Origin: Gammaproteobacteria bacterium
Lineage (GTDB): Bacteria; Pseudomonadota; Gammaproteobacteria; DRLM01
Reading direction: 5' to 3'
Length of the DNA: 36,316 bases
Assembly: GCA_011375345.1 (NCBI GenBank)
Contig: DRLM01000071.1
Span: 1 to 36,316, forward strand
The translations under genes were made by a program, and so were the position numbers. Shown in pieces: positions 1 to 8,240 of the stretch (the stretch's first letter is position 1; each line of letters opens with the position of its first letter). The notes beneath the pieces were generated by a model. The model had not been told where the DNA came from. It searched no databases and saw only the letters and a program-made list of their open reading frames with translations.

Positions 1-258
1 ATTGCCGCCCGCGAAATACGGGCGCCATTGTGCGAAATGGCTGGTATTTCGCGGGCTCGCATTGACTTGCGCCAATGGCGGCACATCCCTGTGCCGCGCT
101 ATTAACCCGACAATCCTAATTGCCGGGTTAATATCAACCCGGCAATCAAACAGCTCGTCCTGAGCTGTTTGATGGTCACCTGCGAAATCCGCCCGCCATC
201 TGGCGAATCAAACGCACCCGGATGATCACGGCCCCACCGCCCCGTCACGCCCTCACAC
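1..258. other. Intergenic region downstream of pheA, with serial palindromes
   Basis: No credible gene lies here. The stretch holds several strong inverted repeats in a row. An imperfect long hairpin has arms 7-19/44-56 (13 bp perfect) with an inner 24-29/36-41 pairing. Next come 78-85/90-97 (8 bp, four-base loop), 101-109/124-132 with 111-114/119-122, 119-129/136-146 (11 bp) and 145-156/162-173 (12 bp, five-base loop). The second-to-last two share bases 119-132, so they cannot form together. No clear T-run follows any stem on the minus strand, so a classical intrinsic terminator for pheA is not evident. Possible roles are 3'-end protection, Rho-linked termination or a palindromic repeat element. 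Confidence 0.6.
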
Positions 259-1350
259 TCACAAGGAGGATCGGGGAAACGAACCCAGCACTCTCAACAT
301 AGCCGAATCCTCGCGCAGCTGCTGCAAGGCCCTGGCGACAACGGGGTCAATCTGATGTCCCAGCAGGTCCACGAAAAAAACGTATTCCCACACCCCGCGC
401 CGGGACGGACGGGATTCGATGCGGGTCATGGAAATGCCGTGTTTCGCCAGCGGTGCCAGAAGTTCGTAAAGTGCACCGGGCCGATTCGGCGCGGCCAGCA
501 ACAAAGCCGTTTTATCGTCACCGCTGGGGGGCACATTTTCCCGCCCGATGACCAGAAAACGGGTGGTGTTCTCCGGCTCGTCCTCGATATTCGGGGCCAA
601 GACCTGCAATCCATAAAGACCGGCCGCCTGTTCCCCTGCTATGGCCGCCGCGTTTTCTTCCTCTGCCGCGCGCCGCGCGGCTTCCCCATTGGAGTTGACC
701 GGCACGCGTTCCACATTTGCCAGGTGGCTGTTCAACCACTCGCGACATTGTGCCAGGGACTGCTGGTGAGAATAGACCCGTTTGACGGCGGCAAGCCCCG
801 CGGCCTTGCTGAGCAGGCTATGGTGAATGCGCAATTGCACCTCGCCCACGATTTTCAGGGGGGAATTGAGAAACATGTCCAAGGTGTGAGTGACCACACC
901 TTCCGTGGAGTTCTCCACCGGCACCACACCGTAATGACTGGCGCCTGCTTCCACGTCACGGAAGACTTCGTCTATGGTCTGCTGTGCCACTGTGGCGACC
1001 GAGTGACCAAAGTGCTTCAGCGCCGCCGCCTGGGTAAAGGTGCCCTCCGGGCCGAGATAGGCAACGCGCAGGGGTTGCTCCAGCGCCAGACAGGCGGACA
1101 TGATTTCGCGAAACAGCCGCACCATTTCGTCATCGCTCAACGGTCCCGGATTGCGCTCACGCAGGCGGCGCAACACCTGGGCCTCGCGCTCCGGCCGGTA
1201 GAAGCTGTCCTGCCCGTCACCCTGCTCACTTTGCTTGAAACGGGCGATACCCTGGGCGCAGCGTGCCCGCTCGCAGATCAGGTTTTGTATTTGCAGGTCC
1301 AGCTCGTCGATGCGCTCGCGCAAGACTGCCAGTCGTTCTTGTTCCTTCAT
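259..1350 (-). CDS. pheA: Bifunctional chorismate mutase / prephenate dehydratase (P-protein)
   Basis: The 363-residue cytoplasmic enzyme converts chorismate to prephenate and then to phenylpyruvate, the committed steps to phenylalanine. An AroQ-type chorismate mutase domain occupies about residues 1-90. The prephenate dehydratase domain spans about 95-270, with the VENSTEG stretch near 145 and the catalytic TTRF at 262-265. A C-terminal ACT domain (about 280-355) carries the ESRP motif at 312-315, which in this family binds phenylalanine for feedback inhibition. The ATG at 1350 was chosen over an upstream in-frame ATG at 1407 because the protein then starts at the normal family position and lies 16 bp after the serA stop. 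It is the last gene of the gyrA-serC-serA-pheA run. Confidence 0.96.
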   Translation of the reverse strand: MKEQERLAVLRERIDELDLQIQNLICERARCAQGIARFKQSEQGDGQDSFYRPEREAQVLRRLRERNPGPLSDDEMVRLFREIMSACLALEQPLRVAYLGPEGTFTQAAALKHFGHSVATVAQQTIDEVFRDVEAGASHYGVVPVENSTEGVVTHTLDMFLNSPLKIVGEVQLRIHHSLLSKAAGLAAVKRVYSHQQSLAQCREWLNSHLANVERVPVNSNGEAARRAAEEENAAAIAGEQAAGLYGLQVLAPNIEDEPENTTRFLVIGRENVPPSGDDKTALLLAAPNRPGALYELLAPLAKHGISMTRIESRPSRRGVWEYVFFVDLLGHQIDPVVARALQQLREDSAMLRVLGSFPRSSL

Positions 1351-1366
1351 GGGAAACCCGGTCGGT

Positions 1367-2533
1367 CTACAGGCGGCGCACTGACAGCACGCCTTCAATG
1401 GCGGCAATACGGCCGGTCACCTCATCAGGCAAGGGGCGGTCCACATCAATCAAGGTGTAGGCCACGTTGCCGCGGGATTTGTTCAGCATGTCCAGAATGT
1501 TCAAGCCGGCATCGGCCAGGGCGGTGGAGATTTGTCCCACCATATTGGGCACGTTGGCATTGGCGATGGCCACGCGGAAACCGCCCTCGCTGCGGGGCAT
1601 GATCACTTCGGGGAAATTCACCGAGTTGTGAACATTGCCGTTTTCCAGATAATCCCGCACCTGTCCGGCCACCATCACCGCACAGTTGTCTTCCGCTTCC
1701 CTGGTGGACGCCCCCACGTGCGGGAGCGCAATCACTCGCGGGTGGTTTTTCAGTTGATTGTTGGGAAAATCGCAGACGTAGGCGTACAACTTGCCGCCCG
1801 CCAGGGCGTCCAACACCGCCCGGTCCTCCACGATCCCCTGGCGGGCGAAGTTGAGGACCACCGCCTTGTCCTTCATCAGGCCGATGCGTGCTTTGTTGAT
1901 CATGTGACGGGTGCCTTCCACCAGGGGCACATGAAAAGAAACGAAATCGGACTCGGCCAACAGGTCATCCACACTGCGGGCCTGCTGCACCTCGGCGGAC
2001 AGGCGCCAGGCACTTTGCACGGTGATCTGGGGATCGTAGCCAATGACCTTCATACCCAAGCGGGACGCGGCATTGGCCACTTTGACCCCGATGGCACCCA
2101 AGCCGATCACACCCAGTGTCCGGCCTGGCAGTTCGAAGCCGACGAATTTTTTCTTGCCGGCTTCCACCTGTTTGTTCAAAGTTTCGTCATCGCCTTCCAG
2201 CCCGCGGGCGAAGTCCCAGGCCTGGCAGATGTTGCGGGCGGCCAGCAACATGCCGGCCAGCACCAGCTCTTTCACAGCATTGGCGTTGGCGCCGGGGGTG
2301 TTGAACACGGCTATGCCGCGCGCGGTGCAGTCCGCCACCGGAATATTGTTCACCCCGGCGCCGGCACGGCCCACGGCTTTGAGGCTGTCGGGCAGGGCCA
2401 TGTCGTGCATTTTGAAAGAACGCAGCAAAATGGCGTCCGGATGTTGGATTTCTGAAGCGACTTCGTAGCTCTCCCGCGGCAAGCGCTCCAGGCCCGCCAC
2501 GGAGATGTTGTTCAACGTGAGTATCTTGAACAT
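1367..2533 (-). CDS. serA: D-3-phosphoglycerate dehydrogenase, short ACT-containing form
   Basis: The enzyme oxidises 3-phosphoglycerate to 3-phosphohydroxypyruvate with NAD+, the first step of serine synthesis. SerC, encoded just upstream, uses the product. At 388 residues it is the short form: substrate-binding halves surround a Rossmann domain with the GLGAIG loop at 144-149, and a C-terminal ACT domain covers about 318-388. Arg231 and His272 match the catalytic Arg and His of D-2-hydroxyacid dehydrogenases. Where the catalytic Glu usually sits, the sequence reads DFPNNQ (255-260), so that Glu is not evident. The DFPN-type segment resembles short SerA proteins of anaerobes more than E. coli SerA. 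Its place between serC and pheA is not the usual gammaproteobacterial order. Confidence 0.93.
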   Translation of the reverse strand: MFKILTLNNISVAGLERLPRESYEVASEIQHPDAILLRSFKMHDMALPDSLKAVGRAGAGVNNIPVADCTARGIAVFNTPGANANAVKELVLAGMLLAARNICQAWDFARGLEGDDETLNKQVEAGKKKFVGFELPGRTLGVIGLGAIGVKVANAASRLGMKVIGYDPQITVQSAWRLSAEVQQARSVDDLLAESDFVSFHVPLVEGTRHMINKARIGLMKDKAVVLNFARQGIVEDRAVLDALAGGKLYAYVCDFPNNQLKNHPRVIALPHVGASTREAEDNCAVMVAGQVRDYLENGNVHNSVNFPEVIMPRSEGGFRVAIANANVPNMVGQISTALADAGLNILDMLNKSRGNVAYTLIDVDRPLPDEVTGRIAAIEGVLSVRRL

Positions 2534-2548
2534 GTCAGTGCCTTCCCT

Positions 2549-3631
2549 TTAACCGTGACGGCGCTCGAATTCCGCCATGAATTCGACCAGGGCGTCCACG
2601 CCCTCCTCCGGCATGGCGTTGTAAATGCTGGCCCGCATGCCGCCCACGGATCGGTGGCCCTTGAGGGTTTTCAGGCCGCACTCCGCGGCTTCTTTGAGAA
2701 ACACGGCGTCCAGTCCGGCGTCCAGCAGGGTGAAGGGCACGTTCATCCAGGAGCGGCAGTCGGGTTCCACCGGGTTGCTGTAGAACCCGGACGCGTCGAT
2801 GGCCTCATAGAGTTTCCCGGCCTTGCGTTGGTTGATCTGCCCCATGGCGCTCAAACCGCCTTGACGTTTCAACCACTGAAACACCAGGCCGGCGACGTAC
2901 CAGGCATAGGTGGGTGGGGTGTTGTACATGGAGCCTGCATCGGCCTGGGTTTTATAGTCAAACATACTGGGTGTGGCGGGCGCCGCCGCGCCGAGGAGAT
3001 CGTCGCGGACGATGACAATGGTCAGGCCCGCAGGACCGATGTTTTTCTGGGCGCCGGCGTAAATCACACCGTAACGGGACACATCAATGGGGCGCGACAA
3101 AATGGTAGACGACATGTCGGCCACCAGGGGGACATCACCGGTTTCGGGCACCCAGTGGAACTCCACCCCGCCGATGGTTTCATTGGGCGTGTAGTGCACA
3201 TAAGCCGCCTGCGGGTCGAGCCGCCATTCCTCTTGCGGGGGAATTCCGGTGAAGTTGCCGCGCTCGCCGCTGGCCGCCACGTTCACCGTACAATAGCGGC
3301 GAGCTTCGGCGATGGCCTTTTTCGACCAGGCACCGGTGTTGATGTAATCCGCCCTTTCCCTGCCACGCAACACGTTCAAAGGCACCATGGCGAACTGGCT
3401 GCTGGCGCCGCCTTGCAGGAACAATACCTTGTAGTGCTCAGGCACCGCCAGCAATTCGCGCAAATCCGCCTCGGCCTGCTCCGCAATACTGACGAAGGCC
3501 TTGCTGCGGTGACTCATTTCCATCACCGACATGCCGGAACCGTGCCAATCCAACAGTTCTTGTTGCGCTTGCTGAAGCACTTCTTCCGGCAGCACCGCTG
3601 GACCGGCGCTGAAATTAAATACTCGTGACAT
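2549..3631 (-). CDS. serC: Phosphoserine aminotransferase
   Basis: SerC is a PLP-dependent class V aminotransferase that makes O-phosphoserine from 3-phosphohydroxypyruvate and glutamate. It also acts in pyridoxal phosphate synthesis. The protein has 360 residues, the normal family length. The start [12 protein letters not shown] is typical, and the PLP lysine is Lys196 in the [10 protein letters not shown] motif. The ATG at 3631 is preferred to an upstream ATG at 3736 because it gives the standard N-terminus and has a GAGG motif about 10 bases upstream. The serA start follows 15 bp after its stop, so the two serine genes are probably co-transcribed. Confidence 0.97.
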   Translation of the reverse strand: MSRVFNFSAGPAVLPEEVLQQAQQELLDWHGSGMSVMEMSHRSKAFVSIAEQAEADLRELLAVPEHYKVLFLQGGASSQFAMVPLNVLRGRERADYINTGAWSKKAIAEARRYCTVNVAASGERGNFTGIPPQEEWRLDPQAAYVHYTPNETIGGVEFHWVPETGDVPLVADMSSTILSRPIDVSRYGVIYAGAQKNIGPAGLTIVIVRDDLLGAAAPATPSMFDYKTQADAGSMYNTPPTYAWYVAGLVFQWLKRQGGLSAMGQINQRKAGKLYEAIDASGFYSNPVEPDCRSWMNVPFTLLDAGLDAVFLKEAAECGLKTLKGHRSVGGMRASIYNAMPEEGVDALVEFMAEFERRHG

Positions 3632-3681
3632 GGTGATCTTGCCTCGACTTGCTAATAAATTCTTTCCCTTGACGGGGGACT

Positions 3682-3706
3682 TTCCCCTTTGTGACCGAAA
3701 GGGGAA
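3682..3706 (-). terminator. 9-bp stem-loop between gyrA and serC
   Basis: The arms 3682-3690 and 3698-3706 are perfect complements with a seven-base loop. On the transcribed minus strand no T-run follows directly, so this could be an attenuator or mRNA processing site rather than a full terminator. It lies in the 129-bp gap after the gyrA stop. Confidence 0.35.
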
Positions 3707-3760
3707 GCGAGGGGGGTTGCCTGTCATTGGGCACAAGCCCAGGTCACATTGTCCGGTGAC

Positions 3761-6328
3761 TTATGTATCGCCCGTTTCGCCGTCCGGTTCGTTCTCTTCC
3801 TCGCCCGGCTCCTCGATGCGCGCCACCCCCACCAGCACCTCACCGTCATCCAAACTGATGAGCCGCACCCCCTGGGTGTTGCGCCCCATGATGGAAATAT
3901 CCCTCACGGCGGTGCGCACCAGGGTGCCCCGGTCGGTGATCAGCATGACTTCGTTGTCATCCGCCACCCGCAGGGCGCTGACCACCTTGCCGTTGCGTTC
4001 GGTGGTCTGGATGGCAATGACACCCTGGCCACCGCGGCCATGCACGGGAAATTCGTTCAAGGGCGTGCGTTTGCCATAGCCGTGCTCGGTGGCGGTCAGC
4101 ACCGTGTCAGCTTCATTGGCGATAATCAGGGCGATTACGTTCTGACCCGCCTCCAGCCGGATTCCCCGCACGCCCCGGGCGGTGCGACCCATGGCGCGCA
4201 CGTTTTCTTCTTTGAAGCGCACCGCTTTGCCCGCGCTGGTGAACAGCAGCACGTCCTGCTGGCCGTCGGTGAGTTTGGCACTGACCAGGTAATCGTCTTC
4301 CACCAGTTCAATGGCAATGATGCCGCTGCTGCGGGGGCGCGAAAAATCCGGCAGCGGCGTTTTTTTCACCGTGCCCGTGGCGGTGGCCATGAACACGAAT
4401 TTGTCTTGCCCGTATTCCCTGATGGGCAGTACGGCGGTGATGCGCTCACCCTCTTCCAAAGGCAGCAGATTGACAATGGGCTTGCCCCGCGCGCCGCGTC
4501 CCGCCAACGGCAGTTCGTAGACCTTCTTCCAGTACACCTTGCCGCGGTTGGAAAAGCACAAAATGGTGGCGTGGGTGCTGGCGACAATGAGAGTGTCGAC
4601 GAAGTCTTCTTCCTTCATGGCCGTGGCCGCCTTGCCCTTGCCGCCGCGCCGCTGGGTGCGGTATTCAGAAATCGGCTGGGCCTTGGCGTAACCACCGTGG
4701 GACAGGGTCACCACCACGTCTTCCTCGGGAATCAAATCCTCGATGCTGAGATCCTGATGGGTGGTGCGAATCTCCGTGCGGCGTTCATCGCCGTACTGTT
4801 CCCTGATGGCATGCAGTTCGTCGCGGATGACCTGCATCAACCGGTCTGGGTCGCTCAAGATTTCCAGCAAGTCCTGAATTTTATCCAATATATCTTTATA
4901 TTCATTCAGGATCTTCTCCTGCTCCAACCCGGTCAGGCGATGCAGGCGCAAGTCCAGAATGGCTTGCGCCTGGGCTTCCGACAAACGGTAGCCCGCCTCG
5001 CTCATTCCGTACTCCGGCGCCAGGCCGTCGGGCCGCGAGGCCTCAGCGCCGGCCCGGGCCAGCATGTCCGTCACCACGCCGGGGGGCCAGGGTCGAGCCA
5101 CCAAGCCCGCTTTCGCCTCGGCCGGGCCGGGCGCGGCTTTGATCAGGGCGATGATGGGGTCAATATTGGCCAGGGCGATGGCCAGACCTTCCAACACGTG
5201 CCCCCGTTCGCGGGCTTTGCGCAGCTCGTAGACGGTGCGGCGGGTCACCACTTCGCGGCGGTGGCGGATGAAGCATTCCAGCACCTGCTTGAGATTGAGC
5301 AGACGCGGCTGGCGGTCCACCAGGGCCACCATGTTGATGCCGAACACGCTTTGGAGCTGGGTATGCTGATAAAGATTGTTCAGCACCACTTCGGCCACTT
5401 CACCCCGCCGCAGGCCGATAACCATACGCATGCCGTCCTTGTCTGATTCGTCGCGCAGCTCATTGATGCCTTCGATGCGTTTTTCCTTCACCAGCTCGGC
5501 GATTTTTTCCAGTAGGTTCGCCTTGTTCACCTGGTAGGGCAGCTCGGTGACGATGATGTATTCCTTGCCCTTGGCATCGGTCTCGATTTCGGTGCGGGCG
5601 CGCACGTAAATGCGGCCGCGGCCGCTGTGGTAGGCCTCATGGATACCCCGCGCACCGTTGATGATGGCGGCGGTGGGAAAGTCGGGACCGGGGATGTGCT
5701 GCATCAGGCCGGGAATGTCGATGTCGGGATTGTCGATCAGCGCCAGACAGCCTGCGATGACCTCGGACAGATTGTGGGGCGGGATATTGGTGGCCAGCCC
5801 CACGGCGATACCTGCCGCACCGTTGACCAGGAGATTGGGCACCCGCGCCGGCAGCACGGCGGGTTCGTGCTCGGATTCGTCATAGTTGGGGATGAAGTCA
5901 ACAGTCTCTTTGTCAATGTCCACCAGCAAATCGTGGGCGATGCGCGCCATGCGCACTTCGGTGTAGCGCATGGCCGCCGGGGCGTCGCCGTCTACCGAGC
6001 CGAAATTTCCCTGCCCGTCCACCAGCATATAGCGCATGGAAAAGGGCTGGGCCATACGCACGATGGCGTCGTACACTGCCCCCTCGCCGTGGGGGTGGTA
6101 TTTGCCGATCACATCGCCCACCACGCGGGCAGATTTTTTGTAGGGCTTGTTCCACTCGTTGCCCAGCTCATGCATGGCATAGAGCACCCGCCGGTGCACT
6201 GGCTTGAGCCCATCCCGCGCATCCGGAAGCGCCCGCCCGACAATCACGCTCATGGCGTACTCCATATAGGAGGACTTCATCTCGTCTTCGATATTGACGG
6301 GCAGAACTTCTTTGGCGAAATCGGTCAT
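3761..6328 (-). CDS. gyrA: DNA gyrase subunit A
   Basis: GyrA is the breakage-reunion subunit of DNA gyrase. With GyrB it introduces negative supercoils using ATP. The 855-residue protein aligns without gaps to E. coli numbering at the N-terminus: the catalytic tyrosine is Tyr122 in AMRYTE. The GyrA box QRRGGKG is at 559-565, followed by the six-bladed C-terminal DNA-wrapping domain, and the acidic tail is [13 protein letters not shown]-like. In the quinolone-resistance region, positions 82-83 read Glu-Gly instead of E. coli Asp-Ser, while Asp87 is kept. The ATG at 6328 was chosen because it has a GAGG Shine-Dalgarno motif and the normal MTDFAKE start; an upstream ATG at 6397 lies beyond the likely promoter. 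Confidence 0.98.
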   Translation of the reverse strand: MTDFAKEVLPVNIEDEMKSSYMEYAMSVIVGRALPDARDGLKPVHRRVLYAMHELGNEWNKPYKKSARVVGDVIGKYHPHGEGAVYDAIVRMAQPFSMRYMLVDGQGNFGSVDGDAPAAMRYTEVRMARIAHDLLVDIDKETVDFIPNYDESEHEPAVLPARVPNLLVNGAAGIAVGLATNIPPHNLSEVIAGCLALIDNPDIDIPGLMQHIPGPDFPTAAIINGARGIHEAYHSGRGRIYVRARTEIETDAKGKEYIIVTELPYQVNKANLLEKIAELVKEKRIEGINELRDESDKDGMRMVIGLRRGEVAEVVLNNLYQHTQLQSVFGINMVALVDRQPRLLNLKQVLECFIRHRREVVTRRTVYELRKARERGHVLEGLAIALANIDPIIALIKAAPGPAEAKAGLVARPWPPGVVTDMLARAGAEASRPDGLAPEYGMSEAGYRLSEAQAQAILDLRLHRLTGLEQEKILNEYKDILDKIQDLLEILSDPDRLMQVIRDELHAIREQYGDERRTEIRTTHQDLSIEDLIPEEDVVVTLSHGGYAKAQPISEYRTQRRGGKGKAATAMKEEDFVDTLIVASTHATILCFSNRGKVYWKKVYELPLAGRGARGKPIVNLLPLEEGERITAVLPIREYGQDKFVFMATATGTVKKTPLPDFSRPRSSGIIAIELVEDDYLVSAKLTDGQQDVLLFTSAGKAVRFKEENVRAMGRTARGVRGIRLEAGQNVIALIIANEADTVLTATEHGYGKRTPLNEFPVHGRGGQGVIAIQTTERNGKVVSALRVADDNEVMLITDRGTLVRTAVRDISIMGRNTQGVRLISLDDGEVLVGVARIEEPGEEENEPDGETGDT

Positions 6329-6387
6329 AAAGCTCCCTCGAAGCCGCCCGGCGGGGCGGGGTTTGACATGGCGAAAATAAACGGGGA

Positions 6388-6396
6388 ATTCTAACA
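6388..6396 (-). promoter_or_regulatory. Candidate extended -10 promoter of gyrA
   Basis: On the minus strand the sequence reads TG-T-TAGAAT, an extended -10 element with five of six matches to TATAAT. It lies about 60 bases ahead of the gyrA start. No good -35 hexamer is seen at 17 bp, which fits extended -10 promoters. A GC-rich hairpin (6402-6407/6413-6418) lies just upstream and may belong to the end of the preceding transcript. Confidence 0.42.
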
Positions 6397-6458
6397 CAGT
6401 GGCGCCCGTCAGGGGCGCTGCCCGGCTCGCCGCTCAAAAATCACCCGCTCCGCCGGGG

Positions 6459-6824
6459 CTAATGGCCGAAACTGTGAAAGGGATAGAGGGAGACGTAGGC
6501 AAGCAGCAGGATCAGCGCAAGGTACACCGTTGCTTTGAGCGGGCGCCGCCGCAGCAGATCCCACACCCCGGGCAGCTCGCCCCTTGCTTTCAATGCCTGA
6601 TAGTCGGCTCTGGCCTTGGCCGTGAATTCACGCTGAAACTCATCCAGCAGGATCCCGGCCCGCTCGCGATCGGCGTCGTTGCGCAGCCAGATCATGGGCG
6701 CCGATATTCCCCAGGCGCTGCCGGGGGTTTCGTAGAATTCGATGGCATGCTGCTTCAGCAGTTGCCGGACGCCCTCGGCCTCCCGCTCGGGAACATCGCG
6801 CAGATTGAAGAATTTTACTGCCAT
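6459..6824 (-). CDS. Small DUF6164-like protein with a C-terminal membrane anchor
   Basis: This 121-residue protein of unknown function has a soluble N-terminal part resembling small DUF2007/DUF6164-type proteins, with the FYETPGSAWGISAP segment at about 30-43. One hydrophobic helix (about 98-114) precedes a short tail, so it is likely an inner-membrane-anchored cytoplasmic domain. It starts 24 bp after the metallo-ribonuclease gene and is the last gene of the stress block before gyrA. The family name rests on remembered resemblance, not a search. No catalytic residues are apparent. Confidence 0.7.
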   Translation of the reverse strand: MAVKFFNLRDVPEREAEGVRQLLKQHAIEFYETPGSAWGISAPMIWLRNDADRERAGILLDEFQREFTAKARADYQALKARGELPGVWDLLRRRPLKATVYLALILLLAYVSLYPFHSFGH

Positions 6825-6848
6825 GGTTTCACGACCCGCGCAGCTGCC

Positions 6849-8240
6849 CTACAGTTCATACACCTCGTTCAGTGCCGGCATGACCACTTCCGTCCGGTGG
6901 AGCCGGGCAGCAAAGGCGCGCATGGCCTTGTCCTCGCCATGTACCAGAAAGGTCCGTCCGGGCGAGCCCGCCTGGCCGTGCCAAGTCAGCAGTTCGTCGC
7001 GGTCGGCGTGGGCGGAGAACCCGCCAATGGTGTGAATGCGGGCGCGAACCCGGATTTTTTCCCCGAAGAGGCGCACATCCTTCGCCCCATCGACAATCTG
7101 CCGCGCCAGCGTGCCGCGGGCGGCGAAGCCCACGAAGACGATGGCGCTGTCCGCCCGCCACAGATTGTGTTTGAGGTGGTGCCGCACCCGTCCCCCGGTG
7201 CACATGCCGGAGCCGGCGATGATCACCGCGCCGCCGCCGATGCGGTTCAGGGCGATGGAATCGGCCGTCTGGCGGGTAAAATGGAGGCCTGGAAAGCCAA
7301 AGGGATCGCGGCCGTCTTCAAACAAGGCACACGTTTGTTCATCATAACATTCGGGATGGCGGCGGAAAATCTGGGTGGCCGAAATCGCCATGGGGGAATC
7401 GAGAAAGACCTGCATGGCGCCGGGCAAGGCCCCGGCCTCCAGTCCTGCACGCAGGTAGTAGAGAATCTCCTGGCTCCGTTCCAGGGCAAAACTGGGAATG
7501 ATGACATTGCCACCGCGGCGGAAGGTGTCGTTGATGGCATCGTAAAGTTCATCGATGGACGGCTGCAGACGTTTGTGGAGGCGGTCGCCATACGTGGTTT
7601 CCATCACCACGGTGTCCGCATCCGGCGGGGGGCCGGGGTCACGCAGTATGGCCCGGCCGCCATAACCGAGGTCACCGGAGAACAGCACCCGCCTGGGCCT
7701 TCCCCCCTCTTCCAGCTCCAACAAAATACTGGCCGAACCGAGAATGTGACCGGCCTCAAAAAAGGTGACCCGGACGCCCCTGCCCAGTGTCACGGCCTTG
7801 CCGTAGTCCGCGGTGCGGCCAAAGTAATCCAGGCTGTTGAGGGCATCCAGCACCGTGTAGAGCGGCGTGGCGGCGTCTTTGCGGCGACCGTGACGGGCGC
7901 GTTTGCGCGCCTGCCATTCGGCCTCTTCCTCCTGCAGGTGCGCCGCGTCCAGCATCACCAGCCTGGCCAGTTCGCGGCTGGCGGCAGTGGTGATGATCTC
8001 GCCCCGGAAGCCCCGTTGCACCAACAGCGGAATGCGGCCGCAGTGGTCCAAATGGGCGTGGGTGAGCAGCAGATAATCGATGTCGGCGGGCTCGAATCCA
8101 AACGGCCGGCGGTTTTCTTCATCCAGCTCATGCCCGCCCTGATACAGGCCGCAGTCAACCAATATGTTTTTGCCACCACAGTTCACCAGATGGCAGGAGC
8201 CCGTCACCCCCTGATCGGCGCCATGAAAGCCTATTTTCAT
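6849..8240 (-). CDS. Metallo-beta-lactamase / beta-CASP family ribonuclease
   Basis: This is a predicted zinc-dependent RNA nuclease of the CPSF-like beta-CASP family (Thermus TTHA0252 type), 463 residues and cytoplasmic. The HAHLDH zinc motif is at 61-66. Further metal ligands lie in the EAGHILGS and FSGDLG segments, and the beta-CASP motifs include METTYGDR, SGMCTGGR and the late GGFSAHAD histidine motif. The ATG at 8240 overlaps the stop codon of the P-type ATPase gene and has a GGAG motif eight bases upstream; a GTG one codon earlier is the alternative. The overlap implies translational coupling with the proton pump. Its substrate cannot be told from sequence. Confidence 0.9.
   Translation of the reverse strand: MKIGFHGADQGVTGSCHLVNCGGKNILVDCGLYQGGHELDEENRRPFGFEPADIDYLLLTHAHLDHCGRIPLLVQRGFRGEIITTAASRELARLVMLDAAHLQEEEAEWQARKRARHGRRKDAATPLYTVLDALNSLDYFGRTADYGKAVTLGRGVRVTFFEAGHILGSASILLELEEGGRPRRVLFSGDLGYGGRAILRDPGPPPDADTVVMETTYGDRLHKRLQPSIDELYDAINDTFRRGGNVIIPSFALERSQEILYYLRAGLEAGALPGAMQVFLDSPMAISATQIFRRHPECYDEQTCALFEDGRDPFGFPGLHFTRQTADSIALNRIGGGAVIIAGSGMCTGGRVRHHLKHNLWRADSAIVFVGFAARGTLARQIVDGAKDVRLFGEKIRVRARIHTIGGFSAHADRDELLTWHGQAGSPGRTFLVHGEDKAMRAFAARLHRTEVVMPALNEVYEL

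Noticed and set aside
1-60. CRISPR-like or attC-like reading of the repeated GCGAAAT motifs
   Set aside because: The copies are few and inverted rather than direct, spacing is irregular, and no integrase or Cas gene is nearby.
3749-5446. Long open frame on the plus strand opposite gyrA
   Set aside because: It lies wholly antisense to a conserved gyrA and has shadow-type composition.
6364-6458. Direct repeat marking the gyrA-side edge of the stress island
   Set aside because: Comparison by eye with 17398-17505 found no convincing matching direct repeat, so no attachment-site pair is claimed.
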